The notes beneath the pieces are model-generated. The model did no database searches and was not told the DNA's origin. It worked only from the letters and a program-made list of their open reading frames with translations. A DNA stretch of 64,000 nt, from assembly GCA_932294295.1 (NCBI GenBank), contig OW028575.1, positions 15,566,058 to 15,630,057 of the forward strand. The letters run 5' to 3'. Both the position numbers and the translations under genes were made by a program. This DNA comes from Alitta virens. Taxonomy: Eukaryota; Annelida; Polychaeta; Phyllodocida; Nereididae. Of the stretch, positions 1 through 13,012 are shown one piece after another. How positions within the stretch are numbered: position 1 is the first letter of the stretch; each line of letters begins with the position of its first letter.

Positions 1-1769
1 CAAAAAGCTAGAAAAAAGAGAGATCAAGCCCCAAATTGTATAGAAAATATTGATGTTCATCAGGTATATTATTCTTCCATTATTGTTTTGCACAAACTCA
101 CCACAAATGTAAAATGCAGACCAGACTTAAGCATACACTTTCATTGAATGCAGGTGCTTGTGGAAATTCTACTCCTTACTGGCTGCAATGTAAATTTCGT
201 GGAAAAGGATCCTGATGTTCTTGAATCTATTATGCAGTATGCGAAATCTGTGGCAGAAGCTCCTTTCAAGTAAGTATTCTTCTAGTCCTTTTTAAGGTAC
301 AGATTCCTATTTGGTTGATGCACTGTATTGATCAAGTAGGCCCCAATTAGTTCCTCTTTTGGGGCTTTTGAAATTATTACAATATGCACAAATTGTTAAG
401 TGATTTCAGTCGCTAATTGCCTAAATGAATACAATGTATTTAAAGATTGTCTCAGGAGAATGTCTTTCTAATGATGAATCCTAATTACAGGGAAAACAGA
501 TTGGACACAGGGTTAGATTTTCACCTTGATCCAGGGTCGACTGTGCAAATAGATAAAGAGGCAGGTGGACCAGCCAGAGCTTGGAGACAACAGCTGATGG
601 TGCTGAACAGTGTGTCGACTGAGGTGGCTAATGCAATTGCCATAGCTTATCCTAGTCCTGGACATTTGATGGAGGTGAGTTGTATTTTCTCAAATTGTGT
701 GCGTACTGTTAGTCTTCTTAATCTTTAATACATGTATACTGTATTAGAACTCTGTGATAATTTACAATTCCCGCTTAATCGGATCAATAATTTTTTTTTT
801 TCATATACCACATGAAAAACTTGGGTAAGGCCACGGTTTTTTGATCTTTTGTTTCTCGACACCGCCGGCCAAACTTTTACTGTGCCGCTTAATTAATAAA
901 TCAACAATTGCACATTTATTTATATAAAAAAAAAACACTTTCTGGGGAGTAAATTTAAAGTAAATTTTCTCTCTTTTTTATTTTCCGACCGACCGTCCCA
1001 TGAAAAACGGTCTGAAAAAGTTCCGAAAAACATAAGATCAAAAAACCGTGGCCTAAGATTGTGTCACGCAGCATATAAATATATTTATAAATAAATCTGA
1101 AAATCTTGATTCTGGATTATCTACTTTTAAACCTCCAATTTTACCAGAGAAATTGTGTGCATTTGCATCATAATGTTGCAAAAGTAGGAACCGATAACTT
1201 ATGAAAATATGTCCGGATTTGTTTATATTATGTTAACGAGTGTCTGTCCTGGGGCATGTTCGAATTCTTAAAGATTCATGGAGTAAACTTGTTAAATGGT
1301 GTGCTCTACAATTAATTGACAAATGATTTAAGCTTATTATTTAATTGGTCTGCTTCTAGTAACTGGTCCTAGCAGTTTGCTAAATAAGACCAATATATTG
1401 TGGCATGGCAGTTCTGTGCACTGCAATCATATTGTCCTTTTTATTGTAGGCTTACGATAGATGTACTCTTGAGGAAGGACAGAAGCTGCTACAGGACATT
1501 GTGGTAAGTTCTAGTGTTATGCTACTCCTTTTTAGACAAGGTGAAATTTTGTAGGTAGAATTAGTTTAGAAGTAGGTTTTTTTTTTCTGTTATATTATCT
1601 ATCATATTTCTATCAAAAAAGACACTGAGTTTCTCCTCATGACTTCCAGGTGCGCAGAGGTTATGGCTTCTTGGAAACCAGTCGAAGAGTAGGTAAAGAG
1701 CTCTCAGGGAAAATATACAAACTTTATACTTCCACAGAATCAGAAACTTTGCTGATTAACAAATCTTGA
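1..1769 (+). CDS. EME1: Crossover junction endonuclease EME1, C-terminal part (5' end outside window)
   Basis: EME1 is the non-catalytic partner of MUS81. The nuclear heterodimer cuts 3' flaps, stalled forks and nicked Holliday junctions. Exons, all with AG/GT borders and compatible phases: 1-63, 154-269, 491-674, 1450-1503, 1650-1769 (TGA). Together they give 178 residues. Family marks are VAEAPFK in exon 2, the ARAWRQQL...AIAYPSP helix-hairpin-helix region in exon 3, and the terminal VRRG...TSRRVGKELSGKIY block, each matching vertebrate EME1 in the same order. The N-terminal half, including most of the nuclease-like fold, lies before the window. Intron 3 (675-1449) carries a MITE. The gene converges on the NHL gene downstream. 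EME2 would be the only serious alternative; the C-terminal tail fits EME1 at least as well. Confidence 0.93.
826..1055. mobile_element. MITE with about 22-bp terminal inverted repeats, in EME1 intron 3
   Basis: The left end (826-848) starts TAAGGCCACGG and runs into a T-rich GATCTT. The right end (1034-1055) is its near-perfect reverse complement, ending CCGTGGCCTA. The 230-bp interior has no reading frame and contains GC-richer patches (CGACACCGCCGGCC, CCGACCGACCG) that are also partly complementary. TA lies at both borders, as expected for a Tc1/mariner-type insertion, but the exact boundary is ambiguous by one or two bases. Confidence 0.75.
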
Positions 1770-3005
1770 CATACTATGAACAGCTTGAGATCATTATATT
1801 GGACTTTTGTTTATGTAAAAATTTGGACTATTATATATTATATAGAGCAGTAGTGTTGCTACTTTTCTAAATGTATTGGAAAATATTTTGACAGAATAGA
1901 AAATGTTATAAAAAAGGTCTGTTTTGATGATCTAATTATTCTCCCAGACTCACATTTATAAGTGATATTGTTTTGATCCAAAGAGCAAAACATCTACACT
2001 GTATAGGTTTTTTTTGTGTGAAATTCTTTATTATGAACAGTTTAACAAAGTTCACATGATAACAAAAGGCACTTGGCTTGGTGCGAGGAAAGACTAAATA
2101 CATCATGTTGTGAAAATTGCAAATGCACTTTATAACAAGAGCATGCATGGGCAGTGCGTCAAGAAATTTGTCAGATACATCCAATCTTAAATTAAGAAAT
2201 ACTGGAATATAGCATTCTGGAGGATGACAAGATGAAAAACATATTAATGAATGGAATGTCATGAGGATATTAGTTTCTACATTTGTTTTGCCTTATTAAA
2301 ACGATCACCATGTTCACTTTGTATACTGGTCCTGTACTTAGATTTTGAAATACAATAGGCTAATTTCAATACTTGAAAATATTGTGCACTACTGAACATT
2401 ACATGTAAGACTAAGATTGTTTGGAATTCATATTTATCTGGAGTGTAAGTTATATATACTTATTCAACAATATAAAACTATCAAAACAAAGGTCCTATTA
2501 ACAAACAATATGATAAACAACTTCAACCCATGGGATTGTTTAGGCGAACTTGCTGATTGTGTATATAAATGCTTAACAAAAATGGAAGTATTGTATTTCA
2601 CTCTGCCAGCTGGAAGCACATGATATCACAGAGACTTCTGCATATATTACATAAAGTATGGACACAGCAGATAAAAAAGCGTAACAGAAATATATTTGTG
2701 TTCAAGCCTCTGCAGTTATTCATCAGCAAGATATCCCTGGTTAATTTGTCACGTAACAATTAATTATTGATATCATATCATCTGTGGATAAATATACAGA
2801 AAATGAGACAGATTGAATTATACGTCATACAATATTATAAGCACATCGAATGATGTGATTGTTCAATGAATGCCATTGCCAACATAGTTCTAAGTTGGCT
2901 TACACACAAGTTTGAGTCTCGCATTTCTTGTAGCTGTTCTTGATGAATTTGCACCATATAGCAGGAACAAGAGTAATTTTTATAACTGTCATGACTTTAT
3001 GAAGA
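1770..3005. other. Convergent 3' spacer between EME1 and the NHL gene
   Basis: No supported coding exon. Both flanking genes end here (EME1 TGA at 1767-1769, NHL gene stop at 3006-3008), so the stretch should hold both 3' UTRs. A minus-strand AATAAA at about 2027-2032 could serve the NHL gene, giving a long UTR overlapping the EME1 3' end. Reading frames at 1936-2262 and 2417-2763 look like chance. Confidence 0.5.
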
Positions 3006-4504
3006 TTATGCCTTGCTAGCTGAACTGTAGTTTACTTTAAAAATTTTGAGATTTGAATAGTGTATGTTGTTTTCTGTTATGACCATATCACCAACGCCAT
3101 TCAGTGCAACACCACAAGGACTTCTGCAGTCTTTCTTCTCTGCACTTTGACCCAAAAAGTCTCCACTCATAGTGTATGCTGCCACTTTGCTGTTTTCATT
3201 GTCTGCCACAAATACATGTCCTGCATTATCAGATGTTACTCCATAAGGACATGCGAAATGTCGTTTGCCCCAATCTCGGCCTGAGCCAATCTTAACCTGG
3301 AAAGCGCCATCAGGATCAAAAATCTTGACACTGTAATTCATGTTGTCCGACACATAGATGTTATCACTGTAGTCTGTTGCAATGTAGAACGGTAAATGGA
3401 ATTCATCTAGTTTGTTGCCTGATCCGCCAAATCCATGGATGCGTTTCCCAGTGTTGTCGTATATTCGTACAACATTGAGCAAAGTATCGGACACGATGAT
3501 CAAGCCATGGCTGTCGACAGCAACTCCGTGAGGTCGAAGTTCAATCTCGTCTTCTCCAACAAGGAGTTTCTCACCCCAGCAGCTGATTAGTTGACCTTCT
3601 GTGTCAAAGATCTTGATCTGAATTTGGGGGAAAAAGCCGTGGAAATATGCATTAGTTAAGCAGTGGAAATATACATATTTGTAAACTGAAGTAAATAAAT
3701 AGTGCACTTCTGGTAAATTTTCTGCATCTGCCGATATAACTGTAGTTTAGTAGTAGACAGCTTAATAGAGGCTATGGGTCTGAATCATGATATCTTAGGT
3801 GGCTTGTAAAGATGATGTATTTGGGTACGGCATGTCAGCTATGCGAGACATCATTGGTAGGATATTTGTACAATGGCACCTATCCAATTTACAGTTGGTA
3901 CATTTCTTTGGCCCAATATACATCTCCAATGGTGTAAAGTATCATGTGATATGTTCATGTTCTGGCCAAAATAAATAAACATGAGGAGGTATTATCCTTT
4001 GCCAAGGCTGATATAATTTGGCAAGGCCTTTTGTAGCTAATTGGGATTGAACCATGTCAATTAAAAATATGGTACTCTTGCAACTTTTCTAATATTTTTT
4101 TTTTACTTGTACCTCACCTTTGTAGAGAGTTGTTCTGTTTATTCTTTTTCCAAATAACTATGCCACTCCATATGATTTACCTGTTTGTCCTTCCTGTCAG
4201 TGAGAACCACCCGGCCATCCCTTGCAACAGTGAGGCAGTTGGGCCACACTTGATTGTCGCATAAAACCCCCACTTCTCGACCAGTCAGGTCATACACAGG
4301 GAGTCGATGGCCCTCCGAATCAGCCACAACGAAAAGGTCATCATTCAGGAATGCCACATCTGATGGGTTCTGTAGGATTTTCTTTGCTCCTGCTGGGTCG
4401 TCGTTTGGTCCTGTCTCGGCCAATTGCCACACCAGTTTGGCTTTGGGCAAGGGAGGTTTTGGAGCATCGTCAAAAAATAGCATGTTCATCTTGGCCCCTT
4501 GTCT
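3006..4504 (-). CDS. NHL-repeat beta-propeller protein (TRIM/brat-like C-terminus), 5' exon(s) not placed
   Basis: Two exons join in frame: 4504-4181 and 3617-3006. The first ends DRKDKQ at a GTAAAT donor and the second begins IKIFDTEG after a TTCAG acceptor. The 311 residues are a run of NHL repeats, with recurring units of the type 'PxGVAVDSxGxIIVSDTxNxxVxIYD' (for example HGVAVDS, FYIATDYSDNIYVSD, YGVTSDNAGHVFVAD, CGVALNGVGDMVITE). They fold as a six-bladed propeller that usually binds RNA or protein. This architecture ends TRIM2, TRIM3, TRIM71 and brat. No RING, B-box or coiled coil is visible in the window. The upstream exon starts at a good acceptor (TTGCAG at 4505-4510), so at least one more exon exists. 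An in-frame ATG at 4489-4487 could start a 306-aa NHL-only protein if that exon is non-coding. The exact orthologue is unresolved. Confidence 0.85.
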
Positions 4505-6504
4505 CTGCAAGAACAATACCTTATGAGTAATTGTGCCCTCAGGGTCAAGGATTAATGCAAGGTTACATATGATTTATATAATATACATTTATTCATACAC
4601 ACTATATTAGAATACAGGTATAGAAAAGAATGAATTATAATAACATGATTACATTATACAGTTAGGTTAAATATTACATAGAGAGTCCAAAAAAGTATGT
4701 CTGTCCATAAATGAAAATATGCTTGATAAGTTATTTCTCATCAAGTCCTGTATTGCTTGTATTGCGGCTAATTCCTCACTGGAACAAGTATACTGATTGA
4801 GTCTAGGTATAGAGTCAAATTTCACCACAAGTCCATAAAAATATTGAATTTAACTTCTGTTTCCTGCAATAATAGATTGTTCATTGTACTTAGCACTTTT
4901 GGCCATGAATTGTAAGACAGGATTGTCACTGCATAACATTGCTCTCACCATAGCATACCATGCATGCAGTATGAGTATGTTATCAGAATTACAGAGACGT
5001 TCAAGTTATTTGAAGATATTTCATTTGTTGACCAACTAAGCAGCTAAGTAATCCATATTTACCATTTCACAATTCAGTATTGGCCCCAAGTTAAAAATAA
5101 ACCAAACTTTAATGTAGAATTTAAACTTTGTAAAGTTAATTCATAAAGAAGTAATTTACAAAAGGGTTTGCAGCAACTTTGCTTATCAAACAAGGTGCAG
5201 AAAATTGTGTAAACTGTTTTGTTTGAAAGACCATCTATTAAGGGTGTAAAGTATTATGTTCATGTTCTGGCCAAAAAGCTTTCTTTTTCTGATTTTCTCT
5301 CACCACAAAAAAGATCATGAAGTGCACAAAAAAAAAGACAACAAACAGTATTTTGAGCACAAAGAATTTGTGGGCAAATCGATCTTACCAGATCAGTTGC
5401 ATTTAGGGGTTTAACTCCGCTGATACTTCCTGTTTATGCTGGCTAATGGCTACTTATCCCACAACTTATGTTGGTATTTTTTGGTTCTTGAACTGATCTT
5501 TTTTCTCTTTTTGTATTCATAACATGAATTCTGTAATTTGATGAGTGTTCATCTGCTCTATCATACAGAATCTTAGAGCTTCTTAGCTGGCAACTAAGAG
5601 GAAAGTTAACTTCACAGATACCACGAAAAACAAGGCTTTGTTTCTAAATACAAATGTACGTTTCTTGTCAAAAGCAAAATTGTCACTTACACAAATTTTA
5701 GCGGGTTTCCTACTCAGCTTCATCGTGTTAAATGAAGGTGTATGCTGATCCTGGCTACTAGAGTTAGTTCATTTCACTTTCCACATTATGTCAGCATGGA
5801 AGTTTCAGTGATCAGTGATGACGCACATGCAATGAATTAATCCATTTATGTTATTCCATCTTCATGGATTCCTGATCAGTGTTTGTGGCGCATATAACAG
5901 GAAGTAAACTGGTCTAATTTGACATGTTCCTTGTTTTATATACATGTTTTTGGGTAATCCCAATTAAGTGTACATGGTTTGGTCATTAATTAAGCGATAT
6001 CAATATTAATTTATATTAAATAACGTGGTACAGAGTCTGATATGGAGCTAAATTCAGTTGCTCTAAAAAGTAAAAACTCTAAACTGAAAATTAAACAAAA
6101 CAAAAAAAAATCTCAGAAAGTTACATTACTAAACAGATTATGCATATGTTCTGAGTGGGAGACTTACAGAGTAATATAAACTCAACCTGGATTTCAAGTT
6201 TAAACATTTAGGAATCTGGATGATCCCTGAAACTTGCTGAATCAGCAAAGTAAAATGAAAAAGTGGATCCTTGACACAGATTTGGATTGTGTTGCACACT
6301 TTCACATTCTGTAGAACAACAGGGTATATTTTGTCAGTCCCACAATGGGAGTCTAATCAGTGTATCCTGTATAGATGTAGTGCCCTGGTGGACCAATTAT
6401 TTCTGGCTTTCACATCCTAGTGTAATTTGTGTCCTCTAATTAATTTCAAATCAATAGGATGTATGTTAATAATATATTACACGTGACGCTGTGTCTCAGT
6501 CGTG

Positions 6505-6709
6505 GTAGGGGAACCCGGGGCATGTCTACTCACTTATTAATAAGGTTTAAGTTGCAGCACATCATAGTCTTTTGGCTGTATAGAGTTGAATTCTTACAAC
6601 CTTATGTTTGTTTAGTGACAGCGAAATGTACCCTATTCATTTAAATAAGATATACAACAAAAAATATATTTTGCAGGTCAGTGTGTGGACATGCCCCGGG
6701 TTCGCCTAC
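6505..6709. mobile_element. Short inverted-repeat element (MITE)
   Basis: GTAGGGGAACCCGGGGCATG at 6505 reappears inverted as CATGCCCCGGGTTCGCCTAC ending at 6709, with one mismatch over 20 bp and the match continuing a little further inward. The AT-rich interior of about 150 bp has no coding content. The GC-rich arms stand out in this AT-rich region. Confidence 0.65.
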
Positions 6710-6911
6710 ATGGATATATATCACACCCTAACCTAATTTACTACAACCAGGATGTGCTCTTTTCATGTACATCAATTGAACATACATTTAGCCAATGTAC
6801 ATGTAAGGCCTATTTATGTTGAACGTGCTTTGAATATAAATATGCAGCCATTTAAACTACACCCTTCTCTTCTATACAACGTGTTGTTATGACATTTATA
6901 TTTTCAAGATC

Positions 6912-7180
6912 GACAGATAGATAGACAGACAGACAGATAGATAGAACAATAGATAGAACAATAGATAGATAGATAGATAGATAGATAGACAGACAGATAG
7001 ACAGACAGATAGATAGATGGATGGATAGGTAGGTAGATAGATAGGTAGGTAGATAGATAGATAGATAGGTAGGTAGATAGATAGATAGGTAGATAGATAG
7101 ATAGAGGGATAGATAGATATATGGTAGATAGATAGATAGATAGATAGACAGGTAGATAGATAGATAGACAGATAGATAGA
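6912..7180. repeat. (GATA)n / (GACA)n microsatellite
   Basis: About 270 bp of tetranucleotide repeats, mostly GATA with interspersed GACA and GGTA variants. It is directly followed by CTTTATTTC. The minus-strand open frame of serine, isoleucine, tyrosine and leucine across it is a by-product of the repeat. Confidence 0.97.
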
Positions 7181-10100
7181 CTTTATTTCAGACTCAGCAT
7201 ATACAAGCAATATGAGATCTATATAAGAAGATAAGAGACAAATATGTTACAAGTTTGTCTTTACATACAACGAGTTGGCCCAGTGCCTCCTAAACATGCT
7301 AAATGCTAATCCTAGTAGTATACAGTATACTGGTTGACAAAATATTTCTGATTATAATATATGTGGAAACATCTAATCTACACAATAATCTATATATAAG
7401 ATTTCTAATAAGAACAACACTGGGTATCAAACACTGTACATAATAAGCTAGTAATCATATTTAGAAAACCCCAACAATGAAATGTACATTGAGGTAAAAT
7501 TGAATTTTTTTTCTTGTGTATGCTTGGTAGTATAATTATAAGGTATAAAGCTGCACACAAACTGCAGTAAGAGAGTTTATTAACCAAGCAATACAGCGAG
7601 CGAGTTATTGTGTTGAAATTTGAAAAAAAATAAAAAATCGACAGAACTGTTCACTTGTATACAAAGAATTTACTAAGTGCTTTGTGTTTGAGTATGGATG
7701 TTTGCACACAATATGTTTTCATAACTGAAAACTTTCTGCAAAATTTATATTGCTAGGATGTGACCTATATGTATTGAAATGAAAACTATGTACTTTTCCT
7801 GAAGTTTTTGCTGAATAGGTAAAATACATCTGAGACTTGAGTCTTCATAACTTACAAGCCCCATACAATACATGACACATGACTTTTACATGACATGCAC
7901 ATGACTTGCACATGACACATGATGATGGCACCACTGGACACTACTTGATTGTCGTTGTCATGGGAACATGGGGGTGTGTACTATGCACCCCAGATGGAGG
8001 GTGAAACGGATTACCCAGTAGCATAAACAAACAAGGACAGCCTCGATAGCCTGTTTAATGTTATAGGGCCTTGTCCTGCATATTTCAGCCAATTATACGG
8101 AGGATTGTTTGTGTTATAAAACATTCTTCCAATGCCAATGCACAGTAGCTGTTCTTTTCAACTATTTCTATTGTAGTGGTGTTGTGACAACATAGTCTAC
8201 ACAAGAAGATAAGCTCTGATAACTGGTAATTTTGGCCTTGATAAGAAGATAGCTTAAGCACTTGTTGTCTAATATTGCGCTCTTTTGTAGCATTATCATA
8301 GATTTCATATAGTTTTAATAGCAAGTGAAGGTTGACCTTGGGCGTACTACATTAAAACTTATTCATGCAGGACAAAGTTATAAATGGACATTCAAATAGC
8401 TTCTGGATAGGTTACCCAAATATTGAATGTACCTGTTGTATTTAACCAAATTATATCCTATAATGCATGTATTTAATAAGAACATTCAATGAGAGTATGT
8501 TGTAGCATAAATTAACTGTGTAAATTAAGTCCAATATTTTAGTACCTTCTCACATACATCATTTCAGCAACACAGGAATACAAGTAATTTTTGCTGTACC
8601 TATTTGTATGTGTGTTGAACCATTTTATAATCATGTCAGCTTTTTGTTTTCTTCAGCTATACAGGTCAATGTTCAGGAACATATGGATGAAAAATCTCTG
8701 AAATGTAAAACTGAATGAATTCCATGTGATAACCTCTGTAGAGAGTAGATTCTATCCCCTTTGATCTTACTTCATGGCATCCTAAACCACAAAAAGGGTC
8801 ATGTCCTGACCTCCCCACAAAAAAAAAAAATGTGGTGACCCCATGATTTGGTGGAATGCATGGCCCGTTTATGTCCTGCCCCCTGGGGTAACCTAAACCA
8901 GATCAGCTATCCAACCACTGACAGCACGATGCCACTGTGCCAGAGCTGAATTTAATGTGCACACTGATTGGGTGTAATTGCCCGTCATTTGCTATACACC
9001 ATGATAATCAGTAATTCCTAAAATCATAGAAGTGCTACTCAAGTCTATAATTCTTATCCGTGTATTGTTTATTAATGATACAATTAACATGCATGTACTT
9101 CAATTGCTTCTATATAATACCAAATAATCACCAACGTTGATAAGAGAAATTATGATGATTTATCTATGATACGCTAATGATAGCCACTTTTTAAAATCTT
9201 TACAAGTAATTCATGATCACTTAATGGTTACTTTGGTCACTCTTTATGACTTCCATTAAATCACCAACTATTTAATAGTAAAGTCCATGCTTACAGAAAT
9301 TGTTATGATTTCTCTATGATAAACAATTGATATTCCTTTTGAAATTTATTTATGATCACTGAACGGTTGATCCCTCTTTATTACTGATTAGTGATTACAG
9401 CCAGTTTGTTTAAATAACGTATTAGAAGAGAGTCTATAGTCCAAGGTATTCATATGGTATTAATCGTTTTAAATCAACATTTCTTCTTATCTGTATGCAT
9501 GTAATCATTTCTGAAATACATGTGAAATACACATGCATAACACACATTCTATCGTGATAAGGCCAATGATGAATATGCACATGCTGTGGTTAATTATGGC
9601 TATTTAGGGTTTCTGGTCTTGGATAAGAAAATGGTCTTTGGCTAATATATTACAAGACCACACAACTGAGTGCTTTTTCAGTGCAGTGAATCCACTTACA
9701 CAGTCACCTAAGGACATTTCCTGGCAGAAACTGTTCTGAGACACTTAGCAGTTTGTGTTCAGTTGAGCATGACCAAATGCCCCCTCAAACATATAAGCGT
9801 TCTTGCATAGCTACGGTGATCTTACATGCTCTGCATTACAAATAGAAGTATAGCATTAAAACCAACCTGTTTTGAGTGCCACACACTATAGTATGTTCAA
9901 TTCGACTGCTGGCCCATGTAAAGTGTCATAATGGCTGTTGTGTAGTTATCACTGTCATCCGGCTGAACATGATGATCAGAACTTGTCCTATATCCCTATG
10001 AGTGTGTGTCCGTCCTCACTCTCTGAATGGTAGCTGAGTTGTGGAGTTGTGAGTGGCACAGTATTTGGGGGAAACCCCATTTACACGGTTGGCCCACCCA

Positions 10101-13012
10101 GCATACTCGCTAAACGGGGACCAGAACTGTGTCACTTGTGTATGTAGAATGTAAGCTAATGTAGATAGCCGGGAAATAGTTTAAATGTATCCACTACAAT
10201 CCAGTAGTGCTCATTAGTGTAGTTTTTGGGACCAAAAAAAATCCTCCATTCAATCCCAGAAAGGCTGCAAAGGCCAGATAATATGGTGTCAGTGACACAC
10301 CTCCTTACATTATTTCAACTGTTTCAACATTGCCAGGCCACATCAGACGATATAAGTGTGATAGTAGATGTATATCTTATCACAAATGCTGGTCACACAA
10401 AGTCACATAAATAGAGTGATAAAGCTAAAGCTAATGTCTACATGCATAGTCCCACGGTATATATTGTAATATCGAAGTGTGCACAATAAAATGTTGAGTT
10501 CAACATGTGTACAACAAGAAACTGAATGAACAAGTTCAACTAAGCAAACACACACACAATTTAATGGTCCAATTTTTCGTTACAAATAAATAGACACATA
10601 AATATGATAAATAAGCTTTAGTAGATTAGACCTCACAATTTATGGAGCAAACAAGAAATTAAGTCCATGCAATTTATGTGAAACAGTTCACCTAACACAT
10701 ATATATACATATCACGTTATTTTTGATTTAGAATTTTTGTGGAAACAATCTTTTAAAGTTCATTTTAATGCTGGTCTTGATCGATATGATTACATAAAAT
10801 CAGAATAACGTTACGACAAATATAATCTCAGTCCTCTACATTAATAAACTAAAAAATTAAAATCGCAGCATTTCAATTACAGAAACATCTCTTGACTAAT
10901 TAATAACCAGACAGCTTGGTCAATCGATCATCAAGAATCATGCATTTAACATTAAAAGAAAATCAATACAGTACATCGCTGGTATCAAGACCACCTCACA
11001 GTTTATGATCAGACACTGCACAATCGAGACGAGATAACCAAACCATTTGTAACATTTAATACATTCAGATTGTTGACCTATATATAACATATCTAAGGCA
11101 AAGATTGCCAGCTAAAGGGGGGCGATTAATTTTACTCATGGCATTTTTAACATTACATCTTGCCAAGTCATACTTCTTTAAAACCCCTTATAATATATAT
11201 ATTATAACTACAACTGTACAAGATCGAGATATATTCACCCAGCTGTCTCGATCTATCCGTTTTCCAAAAAATGTTGCCCAAAATACTGAGTGGTATTCTC
11301 GACATATTCTAAAAAACTGTCATTTCAAAGACTGTCTTGAATTATGTGTTCAAGTGTGTCATGGATATATAGAAAGTAGTTTATAAAACACATCTAAATT
11401 AGAGATACTTTCTAAGGCAGTTTTGCATTTGCAGGATTCATTATTGCGTTCTGTGCTTCATTCATTTTATAATTTGGATGCTATGAAATAACAAGAACAT
11501 AAATTGAGTAGCCTTGCTTGTCATCTTCTATTATACAGATAAATGAATATTTAATGAGACATACAAAATAACATCTGCCATGGCCTAACCCTAATAAACT
11601 ACAAAGATGAATGCTTGTAATCAGTCTTTTCGTGTTCTCAGCCCTGGTCCACAAGCATAGTTTCTCTGAATCATTTGTTTTATAATAGATATATTCAGTG
11701 GTTTAGAAACTTATTATGCAAAATGTACTTGTCTTAAAAACTTAATCATGAGGTAGTACATTACAATGGTGAGAAGTTAATTCAATGTCAAAGGTGAGGT
11801 GGTCTCAGTTGAGTGAGGAATTCCAAAAGCAGGATTCCACAATACAGTCGAACCAACTTGATGAAACACAACAGCGAGTTCCTCAACTGCATCTTTTTAT
11901 TGTCCCACATGAGGACAAAGTTGCACCAGATCTCAATCAGCCACTTGCACCGAATCACTATAGTTGTCATAGCTTTGGACTAAAAAATGTGATTTGATAA
12001 TCTAATAAAGTCATGAAAAAATTAGCTTTGGGTGATTGTGTAAAATTTCAGCATTAAAACATAGGCTGCGCTGCAGCAAAACCCTCAGCGAATCCCACAT
12101 AGCACACAGGCATCATTAAAACTGTACAGTATTCGTCCGACAAGAAGGAGGGCGGGTGTTAAACTTTCGTTTCCAGAGCTGAACTCTACCATTGATGAAC
12201 TTACCCTAATTAAATTTCATACAGCAACACTCAATATGGCCTGGTGCTTTTGATAGTCACACGGACATATCTGAACTATGTTTTACAAATTTGGAAAAAT
12301 ATTATTTACCGAGTTTTTATATAGTGTAAATATTGTGCGCTGAAACAAAACAATTGCCGCTTGGCCTACATGGCCTGTTATACAATGCTCATTAAGAGTC
12401 CTACTTTTTGTATTCTGACAAGTGTGAAAAAATTACAGGCTTCTCGCAGATTATTACCAAGTCTGGTAAAAGGTCTTACTTTATTTTTGTAAAAAGTAAG
12501 GCCCGTATTAAGTCTTACTTTTGTCCACTAAGTCTTACTTGGTCTTATTGTGATGCAAATGTACTTGGATATTAACATCCACATTGTAATATTCAGATGT
12601 TTTGGTAAATATAAATCCTTTTTTTTTTTGCACGATTTTAAAATATTGGTTTAAATATTCCGTAGGACAGACATTGATGACAACAATAACCCTCTTTGAA
12701 CTTTGTTCGCCGAGGGTTAAAAATTGTAGCACTATAAATAAATTGACAATTGACAGTAGGGACATGCTCTGTATTTTATTGCGCAGCTCTAACAAAATTG
12801 ATGTTCACACGCTTGGTGGGGCAAATTGAAATACAATCAGTCTATCTCACATTGCTTTGCATGAAAATTAGACAATACAATGCAACCAATGCTTCTTAAT
12901 AACTTACTTGAACACAAGAACAGACTTAGTGAGATCTTTCACCTGCACACTATTGGAAGCCAGTGTACGATTTTTTTTTGCTTCCAAAAGTCTTAAATAC
13001 TACAATCAAACT

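Noticed and set aside
6896..7210. 104-aa frame of Ser, Ile, Tyr and Leu on the minus strand
   Set aside because: Pure translation of the GATA microsatellite; no gene context.
12475..12545. Repeated AAGTCTTACTT words with a small CTTACTT...AAGTAAG hairpin
   Set aside because: Low-complexity and short; considered as a terminator-like or repeat element but not supported.
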